Numbered from the stretch's first letter, positions 20,958-30,187 are shown. The stretch: DNA of 64,000 nucleotides from Pseudomonas sp. SST3 (GCF_003325755.1 NZ_QORI02000003.1:124001-188000), one strand, 5' to 3'. Made by a program: numbers and translations. The notes: generated by a model not told the origin, from the sequence alone.

Positions 20958-21350
20958 ATGCACCGTTTGACCACTCTATTCACGCTTTGCCTCGCCCTGC
21001 CATTCGCCCATACCGCTTCTGCACAGGATCAAGCGCTCGGCCAGCTGCTCGAAAAGGTCGCCCGCGAAAGCAGCGTCGGCACCCCGCGCGCAATCAATTC
21101 AGACCTCCTAGACGAAGGCTACAGCGTCGACGGCAACGAGCTGGTCAACCACCTGAGCGTACAGCCCCGCCATGCCGCACAGATGCGGGACAACCCACAG
21201 CAAGTCCGCACCCAGCTGGCTGCAAGTGTTTGCAGTAACGAGGGCCTGCGTCAGCTGATGAACCAGGGAGCGGTGTTGCGCTTCGAGTTCAGCGAATATC
21301 AAAGCAAGAAGCCAATCACCACCGAACGGTATCGCTCCAGCGACTGCTGA
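20958..21350 (+). CDS. Secreted protein of the PA3611-like quorum-regulated family
   Basis: A 130-residue protein with a clear signal peptide (MHRLTTLFTLCLALPFAHTASA) and two Cys in the mature part, one in AASVCSNEGLRQLM and one at the C-terminus (SSDC), likely a disulfide. The pattern matches the small periplasmic family that includes P. aeruginosa PA3611, called quorum-sensing-regulated virulence factor in annotation; its biochemical role is unknown. AGGAG precedes the ATG at 20958. Confidence 0.72.
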   Translation: MHRLTTLFTLCLALPFAHTASAQDQALGQLLEKVARESSVGTPRAINSDLLDEGYSVDGNELVNHLSVQPRHAAQMRDNPQQVRTQLAASVCSNEGLRQLMNQGAVLRFEFSEYQSKKPITTERYRSSDC

Positions 21351-21402
21351 ACCTGGCTTGCTCTCGCCAAGGCAGCAGCAGTGCTACCTCCGACGACTCC
21401 TC

Positions 21403-21923
21403 CTAGCGCAACACACGCGGGTCTCCCTTGCCCGCCACCGCAGCCGCTTCGTCAGGTTTGAGGAGCGCCGTTCGCGGCAGGTTGAGCAGCCGCGCGCACG
21501 CCGCGAGCACATTGGCCCAGGACGCCCGATTCGCGAACTGCATGCCAGCTTCACCCAGGGTGCCCCCGCGATTGCGATAGCCCAGGTCCGCGTTGCGCCG
21601 CACGCCCGGCAAGATAGGCCAAAGGTGGCCGCGCGCCACCTCAGGCCGCATGTGGGTAAGCAACACGCGCATTTCCATCCGCTCGGGAAATAGCCGCTCG
21701 GCCACCATCCGCCGCAAGCGCATCTACTTCCCATTGATCGCGCGGCGCCCGGAACCGCCCCGGCTCCTGCATATAAACCAGACGATAGGCGACATCAGCC
21801 TCATCCAAACGAGCGGCGGTGCGCTGCATTTCAGTCAGCTGATAGCTACCGTTTGCAATCCAAAGGATCGTGCTGGTTCCGACCCGTTCAGCCACAATGA
21901 TTGCGCCATCTTTTGCGAGCTGC
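21403..21923 (-). pseudogene. C-terminal remnant of a phosphoketolase-like (ThDP) enzyme
   Basis: Two minus-strand reading frames together look like one decayed C-terminal domain. The first (from about 21923) contains AIIVAERVGTSTILWIANGS and VYMQEPGRFRAPRDQWEVDA; near 21,700 it shifts into a second frame with RMEMRVLLTHMRPEVARGHL and YRNRGGTLGEAGMQFANRAS. I link it from memory to the phosphoketolase-like protein that pseudomonads carry near recX/recA, annotated as xylulose-5-phosphate 3-epimerase or phosphoketolase. The N-terminal three quarters is missing and a stop lies just upstream of 21923. The family name is a moderate-confidence inference; the frameshift and truncation are visible. 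Confidence 0.5.
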
Positions 21924-22124
21924 TCGGCCTGCGCCTAGGTGACCGGATCGCACTCGATCTTCCGACCGAATCTGTTCTAGGACGCGTAGCGCCGCATTCC
22001 GGCATGTTCATGAACTAATGTTAGGCTTGAGTGCCGGGGCGAAAACAGTTCGCACCAGACCCGGCCGAACAATGCACGCGCGGCGCCGGGCGGCACTTCA
22101 GGTTCCATTACAAGGGAGACGTGT

Positions 22125-23198
22125 ATGCCTTTCGAACCGGATGATTACCTGTCGCGACATTTCAAGACCAGCGGCACTGAGCTGTCGAAAAAAATTGACG
22201 AGCTGGTGGCGCTAGCCGTCCCACCCGCCAGCCAGAACCTGCCGTTGTACAGGGAAATGCTTGTCACCACTCTACGCATGGCACAGGCCGACCGAAGCCG
22301 CTGGGATGCGAAGATCCTGCTGCAGACGATGCGAGAGATGGAGCATGCCTTCAGCCGGCTCGACCAGTTCAAGCGCCGCCGCAAGGTCACTGTCTTCGGT
22401 TCGGCCCGAACGCCTATCGAGCACCCCCTTTATGCACTTGCACGGGAGCTCGGCGAAACACTGGCCCGTTATGACCTGATGGTTATTACAGGCGCTGGCG
22501 GCGGCATCATGGCCGCCGCACACGAAGGCGCCGGTACGGATAACAGCCTCGGACTGAACATCACCCTGCCCTTCGAACAGCATGCCAATCCCACGGTGGA
22601 CGGTACCGACCACCTGTTATCCTTTCACTTCTTCTTCGTACGCAAGCTGTTCTTCATTAAGGAAGCTGACGCACTGGTGCTTTGCCCGGGCGGTTTCGGA
22701 ACCTTGGATGAGACGCTGGAGGTACTGACGCTGATACAGACCGGAAAGAGCCCGCTGGTGCCGGTCGTGCTGCTGGATGAGCCCAACGGCTCGTTCTGGA
22801 AAGACGCGCTAAGCTTTATGCGTCACCAGCTAGAGGGTAATCGCTACATTCTGCCGACCGATATGCGCTTGATGCGACTGGTAGATAATGCAGAGGATGC
22901 TGCAGCTGAGATCGACAATTTCTATAGCAACTTCCATTCAAGCCGGTGGCTAAAAGATCGCTTCGTCATGCGCATGAACCATGGCCTGACAGAGGACGCT
23001 CTTGCTTACTTGAATGATGAGTTTTCCGATCTCTGTCTGAAAGGCCAGTTCGAACAACAAGCCTGCTGCGAAATGGAACTGGACGAGCCGGAACTGCAAT
23101 CGCTACCCCGGCTTAGCTTCGTTTTCAACGGCCGTGACCATGGTCGTCTACGCGAGCTGACCGACTTCATCAACTCCCAGTGCAACTGGCGAGCCTAA
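22125..23198 (+). CDS. LOG-family nucleotide hydrolase (PpnN/YgdH-like)
   Basis: A 357-residue protein with the LOG (Lonely Guy-like) Rossmann domain: VFGSARTPIEHPLYALAREL, the GAGGGIMAAAHEGA loop and the catalytic PGGFGTLDETLEVL motif (PGGxGTxxE). Members cleave nucleoside monophosphates to base and ribose 5-phosphate; the extra N- and C-terminal regions suggest a PpnN-like purine-salvage role rather than plant-type cytokinin activation. AAGGGAG precedes the ATG. Confidence 0.85.
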   Translation: MPFEPDDYLSRHFKTSGTELSKKIDELVALAVPPASQNLPLYREMLVTTLRMAQADRSRWDAKILLQTMREMEHAFSRLDQFKRRRKVTVFGSARTPIEHPLYALARELGETLARYDLMVITGAGGGIMAAAHEGAGTDNSLGLNITLPFEQHANPTVDGTDHLLSFHFFFVRKLFFIKEADALVLCPGGFGTLDETLEVLTLIQTGKSPLVPVVLLDEPNGSFWKDALSFMRHQLEGNRYILPTDMRLMRLVDNAEDAAAEIDNFYSNFHSSRWLKDRFVMRMNHGLTEDALAYLNDEFSDLCLKGQFEQQACCEMELDEPELQSLPRLSFVFNGRDHGRLRELTDFINSQCNWRA

Positions 23199-23232
23199 AG
23201 GAGAAGTCAGTAGAAACTGTGCCTGCGGGAGG

Positions 23233-23694
23233 CTAATCGAACGAGCCACCTCGCAATAGCCTTCCGATCATTTCCAGGGGATAGCCTCGGTAACTCAGAA
23301 AGCGACCCTGACGGGCCTTTTCTCGCTGGTCACCCGGCAATTCTCCGAACTTACGCAGCCATACCTCATGGAGTTGCGCATTCCAATCAAAACCACTGTC
23401 GCGCAGGGCCTGCTCGATAACCTCACGGGCCAATCCTCGTTGAGCCAGCTCCTCGCGGATTCGCAACGGGCCGTAGCCCGCATTGGCGCGCATACGCACG
23501 AAGCTCTCGAGGTAGCGGGCCTCGCTAAGAAGCCCCTCCTCGGCCAGACGATCCAGCGCCGGCTCGATCAACTCGGCTGGCGCACCGCGCAAGCGCAACT
23601 TACGGCTCAGCTCAATGCGCCCGTGCTCGCGACGGGCCAGAAGATCCATGGCTGCCCGCCGCACGGCAGCGGGACTATCGAGCACAACCGGCAT
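23233..23694 (-). CDS. recX: RecX, regulator of RecA
   Basis: A 153-residue protein with the RecX three-helix repeats ([20 protein letters not shown], then [18 protein letters not shown] and [19 protein letters not shown]). RecX binds RecA filaments and limits recombination. It starts 5 bp after the recA stop, the usual recA-recX operon, but here the upstream recA lacks its promoter and 5' half, so recX expression from the normal SOS promoter is presumably lost unless transcription enters from the island. Confidence 0.93.
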   Translation of the reverse strand: MPVVLDSPAAVRRAAMDLLARREHGRIELSRKLRLRGAPAELIEPALDRLAEEGLLSEARYLESFVRMRANAGYGPLRIREELAQRGLAREVIEQALRDSGFDWNAQLHEVWLRKFGELPGDQREKARQGRFLSYRGYPLEMIGRLLRGGSFD

Positions 23695-23699
23695 ATGAA

Positions 23700-24248
23700 T
23701 CAGAGATCGGCTTCGACCAGGTCTTCAGCAACCGGGTTTGCCTTGGTGTTCGGCGCAACTACCAGCAACTTGTCGCGAATCTGCTGTTCGATCTCGCGGC
23801 CGATTTCTGGGTTCTCTTCCAGATATTTGGCGGCATTAGCCTTGCCCTGACCGATCTTGCTGCCTTTGTAGGCGTACCAGGCGCCAGACTTTTCGACCAA
23901 GCCCTGCTGCACACCGAGGTCGATAACCTCGCCATTGCGGTAGATGCCCTTGCCATAGAGAATCTGGAATTCGGCCTGACGGAACGGCGGCGCCACCTTG
24001 TTCTTGACGACCTTGACGCGGGTTTCGCTGCCGACCACTTCGTCGCCTTCCTTCACCGCACCGGTACGGCGGATGTCGAGACGAACCGAGGCGTAGAATT
24101 TCAACGCGTTACCGCCAGTGGTGGTTTCGGGGCTGCCGAACATCACGCCGATCTTCATACGGATCTGGTTAATGAAGATCACCAGGCAGTTAGCATTCTT
24201 GATATTACCGGTGATCTTACGCAGCGCTTGCGACATCAGACGCGCCTG
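23700..24248 (-). pseudogene. recA: RecA, C-terminal part only, cut by the island
   Basis: About 182 C-terminal residues of RecA are present, from [20 protein letters not shown] through the L2 loop ([20 protein letters not shown]) to the acidic tail. The N-terminal part, with Walker A and the promoter, is absent. Sequence identity to recA stops at about 24248, inside the codon run preceding ARLMSQ (roughly residue 168 in E. coli numbering). An open frame continues into the island from 24335 but its first 28 residues are unrelated to RecA. No recA 5' part occurs elsewhere in this window. Confidence 0.9.
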
Positions 24249-24397
24249 GACGGGAAGCAGTACGGACACGGGTTCACATAGGCAGGTGCCTACGAAACCA
24301 AAGCGCTGCAAAACCATGCCGCTCATACCTTTCACCCTTGCGGAAGCTCGATTTCTCTCTAAGATCCCTACCTGAACCTATTTCAGATAGGCGCGAG
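24249..24397. other. Left end of the island, with palindromes
   Basis: This junction segment lies between the recA break and the first recombinase gene and should hold an attachment-site arm and the operon promoter. It contains the palindrome TAGGCA-GG-TGCCTA (24279-24292) and an imperfect inverted repeat with arms CCTACCTGAA and TTCAGATAGG (24366-24390) just before the start codon. Either may be a recombinase arm site or an operator. Confidence 0.5.
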
Positions 24398-26137
24398 ATG
24401 AGCAGGACATCAGAAAATTTCGTTGATGGTATCAGAAGCTGCTGCTCCAAGGACATCCTCGCCTACGTAGAGCAGCATCCTCCGCGTCGGCGGGCGCCGC
24501 ACATCCGCGACTTTTTCATGCTTGCGCATGGACTCGATCCAGAATGGCACCGAAAACCGGTTGTCATTACAAATGCATGTCGTCAATTCCTGTCAAACCG
24601 ACGTAATGCCACTTCTGAAAAGACCGGGAAAACTGTAAAAGAAGTAACTGTTATCTCTGATTACAGTGCGGTACACCTGTACTTAAACAAACTTCAAAAA
24701 GCAAAAAAGCTGCCGAGCAACACCCTTCTGCCGCCCATACCAGACTCGTCAGATGTATTCTCAGAAAAAGAATGCAACATCCTCGGATACTTGACACTAA
24801 AACATGCCATTGAAGCCGCATCAATGGATGATGCTTTGAACGACATCTCAGACCAAATCGAAAAGCACAGATCAGTGATTTTGACGCGTTGCCAAAGCAT
24901 AGTCACTGAAGGATATACCAAGTTCAAGCAGACTAAGGACATGATCCTAAGTAGCGACCTGAACGCCATGCGACTGACAGATGACAATCTCGACCCTACA
25001 CAGAAAGCATTCAGAAGTGGCCAGCGTATTAGTTTCTTTTCGAAAAGCCACCCAAAAGGCTTTATTAATACGGTAGCGTATCTGGCCGAAGAGCAGAACG
25101 GGCTGTATACACGTCGTTCTTTCCCTGGGGCTCATCATGTAAATTCATGGTCAGCTTATGAAGTCAGGCAGCACTTAGGAATAACCGACGAATTCGCGGT
25201 CGCCGCAATGTGCATCATCATTGATGAACTTGGCATAAACGTCTCTGACCTTGCCAATGCAAAAGTCAAAAAAACAAAAGAAGGACAGTTCGTAACCATC
25301 AGGGAAGATGGTGGAGTTACAATTACGACGCTCAAGCCCAGAGCTAATAAATTGATAGAGCGGCACGCTCCTAAAGCAGATCGAGATGGCGCAGAAACTC
25401 TGGATGCTAACACAGTTCTGTGCATGCTCCTGCAAATGCGCGAGCGACATGCCCAAGCACTGAAATCCAACTATTTATTCGTACTTGATGGATCGAGTAA
25501 AACTCGAGCTGGAGAGGAAGAGGTATACAGGATTTTGGACACCAGAAGGAAGCTCGCCTTCAAATCCATCATAGACTCCCTGCCAGAGTGGGTGGGCAAG
25601 GCAGAGCCATCAATGCCAAAAATCAGAGTCTCACGCGGGCTGTTGAAATGGATTGAAAGTGGTGGCGATACTCTCGAAACTACGATTTACCTGGGTAACT
25701 CTCTGCTGACAGCATTGAGAAACTATATCCCACCTTCGATTCAAGAGTTCGTTTACCGAAAGAGGCTCCGCGACCATCAAAACATCCAGTTACTCATCAC
25801 GGCAGAGTTGACAGCGCCTGCCAGCGATGACAAAGGCTGGCCTTACGAGCGCGCCAAGAGCCAGTTAATTGAGGCTGTACAATATCTAAGGGCTATCAGC
25901 CAAAAATCAGAAACTAATAACCCAGAGCAAAAACTTACTTTCCTTTGCTCGCCAGAAGGCATCGAGCTTATCGTCTCCTACGCGAAACACGGGACAAAAG
26001 AAGAACTCATTTCAACCTGCAAAAAAATCATCACAAAGATCGAAGATGAAGGTAGCCGAAAGATGATCAAGCTACTTGCGGACACTCCTCCCAAGCTAAT
26101 GAATTTCGATCTGCTTGAGGTGAACGCTCATGAATAA
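24398..26137 (+). CDS. Degenerate tyrosine-recombinase-like protein (island integration operon, gene 1)
   Basis: A 579-residue protein. The C-terminal region retains the outline of a tyrosine recombinase: LGINVSDL where TGLRxSEL is usual, and IRVSRGLLKWIESGG followed by YLGNSLLTALRNY where HxLRHxxA..LGH..Y is usual. Thus the nucleophile Tyr (about residue 443) and one Arg remain, but the first catalytic Arg is Asn and both His positions are changed. It is probably a structural partner rather than an active recombinase. It overlaps gene 2 by 8 bp. Base composition is visibly poorer in GC than the core genome. Start chosen at ATG 24398; an extension to 24338 is possible. Confidence 0.75.
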   Translation: MSRTSENFVDGIRSCCSKDILAYVEQHPPRRRAPHIRDFFMLAHGLDPEWHRKPVVITNACRQFLSNRRNATSEKTGKTVKEVTVISDYSAVHLYLNKLQKAKKLPSNTLLPPIPDSSDVFSEKECNILGYLTLKHAIEAASMDDALNDISDQIEKHRSVILTRCQSIVTEGYTKFKQTKDMILSSDLNAMRLTDDNLDPTQKAFRSGQRISFFSKSHPKGFINTVAYLAEEQNGLYTRRSFPGAHHVNSWSAYEVRQHLGITDEFAVAAMCIIIDELGINVSDLANAKVKKTKEGQFVTIREDGGVTITTLKPRANKLIERHAPKADRDGAETLDANTVLCMLLQMRERHAQALKSNYLFVLDGSSKTRAGEEEVYRILDTRRKLAFKSIIDSLPEWVGKAEPSMPKIRVSRGLLKWIESGGDTLETTIYLGNSLLTALRNYIPPSIQEFVYRKRLRDHQNIQLLITAELTAPASDDKGWPYERAKSQLIEAVQYLRAISQKSETNNPEQKLTFLCSPEGIELIVSYAKHGTKEELISTCKKIITKIEDEGSRKMIKLLADTPPKLMNFDLLEVNAHE

Positions 26138-27989
26138 TGAAAAAATAAAAAACCTCACGCCATCGGCAGCAGCTTCACAAACTGTACTCCCTAATTGGAT
26201 TCACCCTTCCTCCTCGGAAATGGAATGGTACGTCCCTAAAACCGGCACAAAAGTCTCTGCATCTGATAAACCAAGCACTGCTAAATATGTAAAAATCAGC
26301 TTCGACTATGAGTTATTCGACGAGTCCTCCACAGCAGACCTCGTGTGGAATTTGTTTATCCGGGACTTACAGGCTTCAGCTATTGCCCTGGTCGAAAGCT
26401 CAAAGTCAAGACGCCCCCATGCTCTCGTCCACTTCGTGAGAACGGCTTTCGAAATTGCCGACCATGTTTATGAGGCGAGGCATCGCTCAGCCCAGGCTCC
26501 TAAGATCGTCACCTTGGCTGATATCACGCTGGAAGATATCAAAACCTTCCTGGAAGCTCACGACTTAACGCTCATGGGCATAAATATCGCCGAACTTCAC
26601 TCAAAACTAGGCCCAGCATCTAGAGGTTTCGGTAACATTGTTCCTCTAATCTCAGAAATGCAGATCCCATCAATCACTAAAAAAATTATAATTCAAAAAC
26701 TGAAAAGCAACACTGACAACTGCCGAGAGTTCGCCTGCACCTATACTGCAGATGAGGATAACAAAACAGACAACCTCAGCATATCCACAATTCAAAACAA
26801 GTGCACAAACTTAACCTACTTGCATGCCACCAAAGAGCATCAAGCCCACCGCTTCGAGGTGGGAGCACATTTAATTTCGGATGCACTTAATAGCGTCTCC
26901 GGGAGCTTTGTCGAAAAAAACCAAACTCCCTTAATGCCTGCAAACATAGCTTTCCACTACATTAGCAACGCGATTGTCTTCCATCGAGACTATGCTCCAC
27001 ACATTCGCAAGTACATCCAAAAGCTCGATGACTACTACAACAAGGAAATCATCGCAAAATATGCTGCAAGCACCATAAGATCAAATGTACACATCTTCAA
27101 GAAACAAACTTTTGAAGCCGTAGCAATCCCCAAGGCACTGCGACATCTCAATATCAAAACCTATGGTAAATGCGGCAGCACCAGAGGTGGAATAGATTGC
27201 AACTCGGTAATGCGCGACCACATCTCTACTGACGAGCTAATCGACTTCTACGCCATCACAACACGCATCCTTATTCACACTTTTTCGGCATGCCGAGCAT
27301 TGAGTGCTGCCTTGCTTGATGCGAACTGTCTTACAGTTTCAAAGCTGGATGGCTTATGGGATTTAAAACTTAAGATCCCAAAAACCAGTGACAGCCATGA
27401 ACTTGAAACGATCAAGCGCCCAATTCCTAAAGTCATTTGGGACTTCATTTACGAGTACATTGAGTTCATGGAGGGTCGCCACCCGAACATGACCTCCATC
27501 TGGCCCTCCGGTGCAAATAAAGGGAAAGACCGAAATGAGGTGACTCTCCGTAAAAAACTGGATCAATATTCTGATTGGATTCAAGTACCCAAAATAGGCG
27601 AAACCAGGTGGTATGCGCGCCCCCATCAGTTCAGGCGTTTCTTCGCTGCCTTTTTCTTCTACCTAAGCGGAAGCACTGAAATTGAGTCGTTGCGGTGGAT
27701 GATGGGCCATATCGAACCTAGCGTGACGCTTTACTACGCCAATATCGCAAATCAGCCTGATTGGGAGCGAGACACACTAGAGTTCTTAACAGATTTCCTT
27801 GAGGGTCATGTTGGCAAAGACGTATTACTCGACGAAGATCTGGAGAAAGATTTTGCCGAGCGCGAGCTCGAAGTCAAACTTGGTGACCATACTTTGCTGT
27901 CTGAACATCTTCAAGAATTGGCAAGCCTTCGGGAAATAAAAATTCAAATCATCAACAATCAGAAAGTCTTTATTTACGCGAGCAAATAA
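26130..27989 (+). CDS. Large tyrosine recombinase (island integration operon, gene 2)
   Basis: A 619-residue protein with a full tyrosine-recombinase catalytic set at its C-terminus: Arg389 in FSACRALSAALLD, His499-x-x-Arg502 in RPHQFRRFFAAFFFY, Gly-His at 526-527 in MMGHIEPS and Tyr535/536 in VTLYYANI. The long N-terminal half has no domain I can name. Size and position recall TnpB of Tn554 and the large integrase of Gamma-Mobile-Trio islands. Its stop is 1 bp from the start of gene 3, so the four genes form one operon. It probably cuts and joins DNA at the recA site together with gene 4. Confidence 0.82.
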   Translation: MNNEKIKNLTPSAAASQTVLPNWIHPSSSEMEWYVPKTGTKVSASDKPSTAKYVKISFDYELFDESSTADLVWNLFIRDLQASAIALVESSKSRRPHALVHFVRTAFEIADHVYEARHRSAQAPKIVTLADITLEDIKTFLEAHDLTLMGINIAELHSKLGPASRGFGNIVPLISEMQIPSITKKIIIQKLKSNTDNCREFACTYTADEDNKTDNLSISTIQNKCTNLTYLHATKEHQAHRFEVGAHLISDALNSVSGSFVEKNQTPLMPANIAFHYISNAIVFHRDYAPHIRKYIQKLDDYYNKEIIAKYAASTIRSNVHIFKKQTFEAVAIPKALRHLNIKTYGKCGSTRGGIDCNSVMRDHISTDELIDFYAITTRILIHTFSACRALSAALLDANCLTVSKLDGLWDLKLKIPKTSDSHELETIKRPIPKVIWDFIYEYIEFMEGRHPNMTSIWPSGANKGKDRNEVTLRKKLDQYSDWIQVPKIGETRWYARPHQFRRFFAAFFFYLSGSTEIESLRWMMGHIEPSVTLYYANIANQPDWERDTLEFLTDFLEGHVGKDVLLDEDLEKDFAERELEVKLGDHTLLSEHLQELASLREIKIQIINNQKVFIYASK

Positions 27990-27990
27990 T

Positions 27991-28530
27991 ATGAGCCGAT
28001 ATTCAAAGGGTGAAACCTCAGCAGCCAAGCTCCAGGAGAAGCAGGCCAAAACACAAAGCCTGCTGACTAAAGTCTTGCTGATAAGAAAAGCCATTGAAGA
28101 TCATAAAAGACTGCCTTCTCTGGACGCACTTAAGAGCAAGAGGGGTATACCATTCAAGGCGGCACTCGCCTGGGAAGACACCGAGCTCGAAGTCACCTCC
28201 TGCTCTTACAATACATCGCGAGAACCCTACAACATCGAATACTCAGACCAGCTGGCAGCCGCTCTAGAGGCATATAACAATCAAACTCCCGCCACTGTAC
28301 CGCCCCCACCTCAAAAGCGAATAACCCAGCGCTCACAGCAAGAAGAAATCTCAACTCTGAAAGGTCAAATCGACTATCTCACGAACACTTTGGCTGAAAT
28401 GTATAGGGCGTATATGCAACTTACTGCGAGAGTGGACGAGCACACTCGCCAGGATCTCAGATATCAGCAGGTTCTAAGAAGCCACACTCAGGCACTTGAT
28501 AGAGCCCGTCTCAGCTTGGTGAAGCCATGA
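27991..28530 (+). CDS. Coiled-coil accessory protein of the integration operon (gene 3, TnpC/GmtX-like)
   Basis: A 179-residue protein rich in charged residues and Gln, with a likely coiled coil at 110-150 (EEISTLKGQIDYLTNTLAEM) and a basic N-terminus. No catalytic motif is visible. Its position between two recombinase genes and its size resemble TnpC of Tn554 and the small third protein of the Gamma-Mobile-Trio; both assignments are by context only. It overlaps gene 4 by ATGA at 28527-28530, so translation is coupled. Confidence 0.72.
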   Translation: MSRYSKGETSAAKLQEKQAKTQSLLTKVLLIRKAIEDHKRLPSLDALKSKRGIPFKAALAWEDTELEVTSCSYNTSREPYNIEYSDQLAAALEAYNNQTPATVPPPPQKRITQRSQQEEISTLKGQIDYLTNTLAEMYRAYMQLTARVDEHTRQDLRYQQVLRSHTQALDRARLSLVKP

Positions 28531-29813
28531 TACATGTAGCGAACGCTCCGCGCCTTGACTTCCTTTTCAATCACGGCCACACCACGCCACCGCCTCTTCC
28601 GATGCTATTTGATTCCCGTGGAAACTTTTGCTGGGAGCTCAATAGCTTTATTACAAGTTTTGGCGGCGGCGCCAATAGTTATGGGGCCCGCCCCGCAGTT
28701 AAAACAGTGTTTAGCTATGCTCACACTCTAAATGTCTTCCAGGAATACATAGAACTTCACAAATTAACTATTTTCGATGTCACTGACGAGACCCTGTACG
28801 ATTTCGTCAGGCACAAACAAGACTCTAAAACGGCAAATTCAACCACTATCAAAAGAACCATAAGGCGCATACTAGCCCTGTTAGAGCACACACAAAATGA
28901 GAATAAATTCCATAACTTACTTACTACCAACCCTAGCGCGCACAACTTTCAAATAAACGCCACAGAAGATTACTATAGACTTAACAGACGAACACCACTA
29001 CGATTTCTGACCCACCCATGCATAGATGAGCTAAAGGACACTCCGACTGAGCCGGTAAGCTTCATCCGAAACAATGAGATAAACGCATGGCACGATGCCG
29101 TTTATGAATACAGTTCCAACCAGTATATAATTGATAGATGGTACATTCTTGCCACTTTACTTGAACACACTGGCAGCCGCATAGAAGAGGTCATCAACAT
29201 CCCAGCAAGCTCAATTATTAATGCATTCAAGAATAATGACCTCGTAAGGAACATCCCAGTTTTAAAAGGCAAGTACAAGGGATGCTTACGCCAAGTTAAA
29301 ATACCCAAGGGAGAGCTTTTAGAAATTTACAAATTCATTATACTTACTCGAACTAAACATCCTCACAGCGAGCTTCACGACAAAATCTTCGTCAGTGAGG
29401 AAACTGGATACCCTTTGGCGCGAAGCACCTTCAACTCCTATTATAAGGCAGTTATCAACTCTTCAAAATACGCAGAGTTCCTTGAAGGCATTTCCTACCA
29501 TAATTTTCGTCACCGCTACTTCACTATATTGGTCGCAACGAACATCAGTAAGCTTTCAAAAATGTCGAAGGCCAATATTCTAGATGTAGCAATGTCCATT
29601 GCTCGCAAGGACTCATATCACGCATCCAAGAGTACGCTCTCGACTTACATTCACCTCACACAAGATGCTGAGATACAAGACATCCTGAAAGCAGAACCAG
29701 ATGCGTCCGCTACCCTCCAGTCTATCCAGAGCATTGTCGAAGCAAATGACGGTAGATCCACCGACGAAAAGCTCGCGGCGATACAGGCTCTATTCAAAAC
29801 CAAGTCCCCTTAA
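28527..29813 (+). CDS. Tyrosine recombinase (island integration operon, gene 4)
   Basis: A 428-residue tyrosine recombinase with an N-terminal SAM-like core-binding domain (about 50-125) and catalytic residues Arg218 (EHTGSRIEEVINIP), His325-x-x-Arg328 (ISYHNFRHRYFT), His365 and Tyr374 (STLSTYIHLTQD). It resembles TnpA of Tn554 or the smaller recombinase of Gamma-Mobile-Trio islands. It completes the operon; two of its four proteins appear catalytically competent. The AT-rich codon use differs from core genes. Confidence 0.85.
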   Translation: MIHVANAPRLDFLFNHGHTTPPPLPMLFDSRGNFCWELNSFITSFGGGANSYGARPAVKTVFSYAHTLNVFQEYIELHKLTIFDVTDETLYDFVRHKQDSKTANSTTIKRTIRRILALLEHTQNENKFHNLLTTNPSAHNFQINATEDYYRLNRRTPLRFLTHPCIDELKDTPTEPVSFIRNNEINAWHDAVYEYSSNQYIIDRWYILATLLEHTGSRIEEVINIPASSIINAFKNNDLVRNIPVLKGKYKGCLRQVKIPKGELLEIYKFIILTRTKHPHSELHDKIFVSEETGYPLARSTFNSYYKAVINSSKYAEFLEGISYHNFRHRYFTILVATNISKLSKMSKANILDVAMSIARKDSYHASKSTLSTYIHLTQDAEIQDILKAEPDASATLQSIQSIVEANDGRSTDEKLAAIQALFKTKSP

Positions 29814-29886
29814 GATACGACGGTTGCTATTCTCACCGGCGGTCTACCGAAGCCCGCTAGGGAGAACGTCTCATGAGGAGGTACAG

Positions 29887-30099
29887 ATGTCTTGGATCAG
29901 AAGGCTATCGCTTCGGCTCTTCCCCGATAAACGCCCGGCATGGGTGCAGCAGCAGGAGCGAGATTTCATAGCCGCCGTAAACTCGCTCAAGACGCTCCAT
30001 GTCCATGAGGGTGGAAGGATGTCCATTGATCCGGAAGAGATCCGCGAACAGGTTACCGATCCCGGTTGTCTGTCCCATCTGGAAATGAAACGTCTTTAG
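29887..30099 (+). CDS. Small protein of unknown function after the integration operon
   Basis: A 70-residue protein starting MSWIRRLSLRLFPDKRPAWV. A strong GAGGAGG site sits 4 bp before the ATG, so it is likely translated. The N-terminus is basic and amphipathic; the rest contains a short acidic segment (SIDPEEIREQV). I do not recognise the family. It lies 73 bp after the recombinase operon and 88 bp before the helicase-nuclease gene. Confidence 0.6.
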   Translation: MSWIRRLSLRLFPDKRPAWVQQQERDFIAAVNSLKTLHVHEGGRMSIDPEEIREQVTDPGCLSHLEMKRL

Positions 30100-30187
30100 G
30101 GGCAGCCAGCCTCGGGCCGATGTGGCATTCTTATCAAGATCATCTAGCGCGTAGTGCCCGCGCGTTAAGTCTAGAGGGGAGAGTGAC

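Noticed and set aside
24398..29813. RIT element (recombinase in trio)
   Set aside because: RIT elements carry three adjacent active recombinases within one IS-like unit; here a coiled-coil gene is interposed, one recombinase is degenerate, and the element is a large island.
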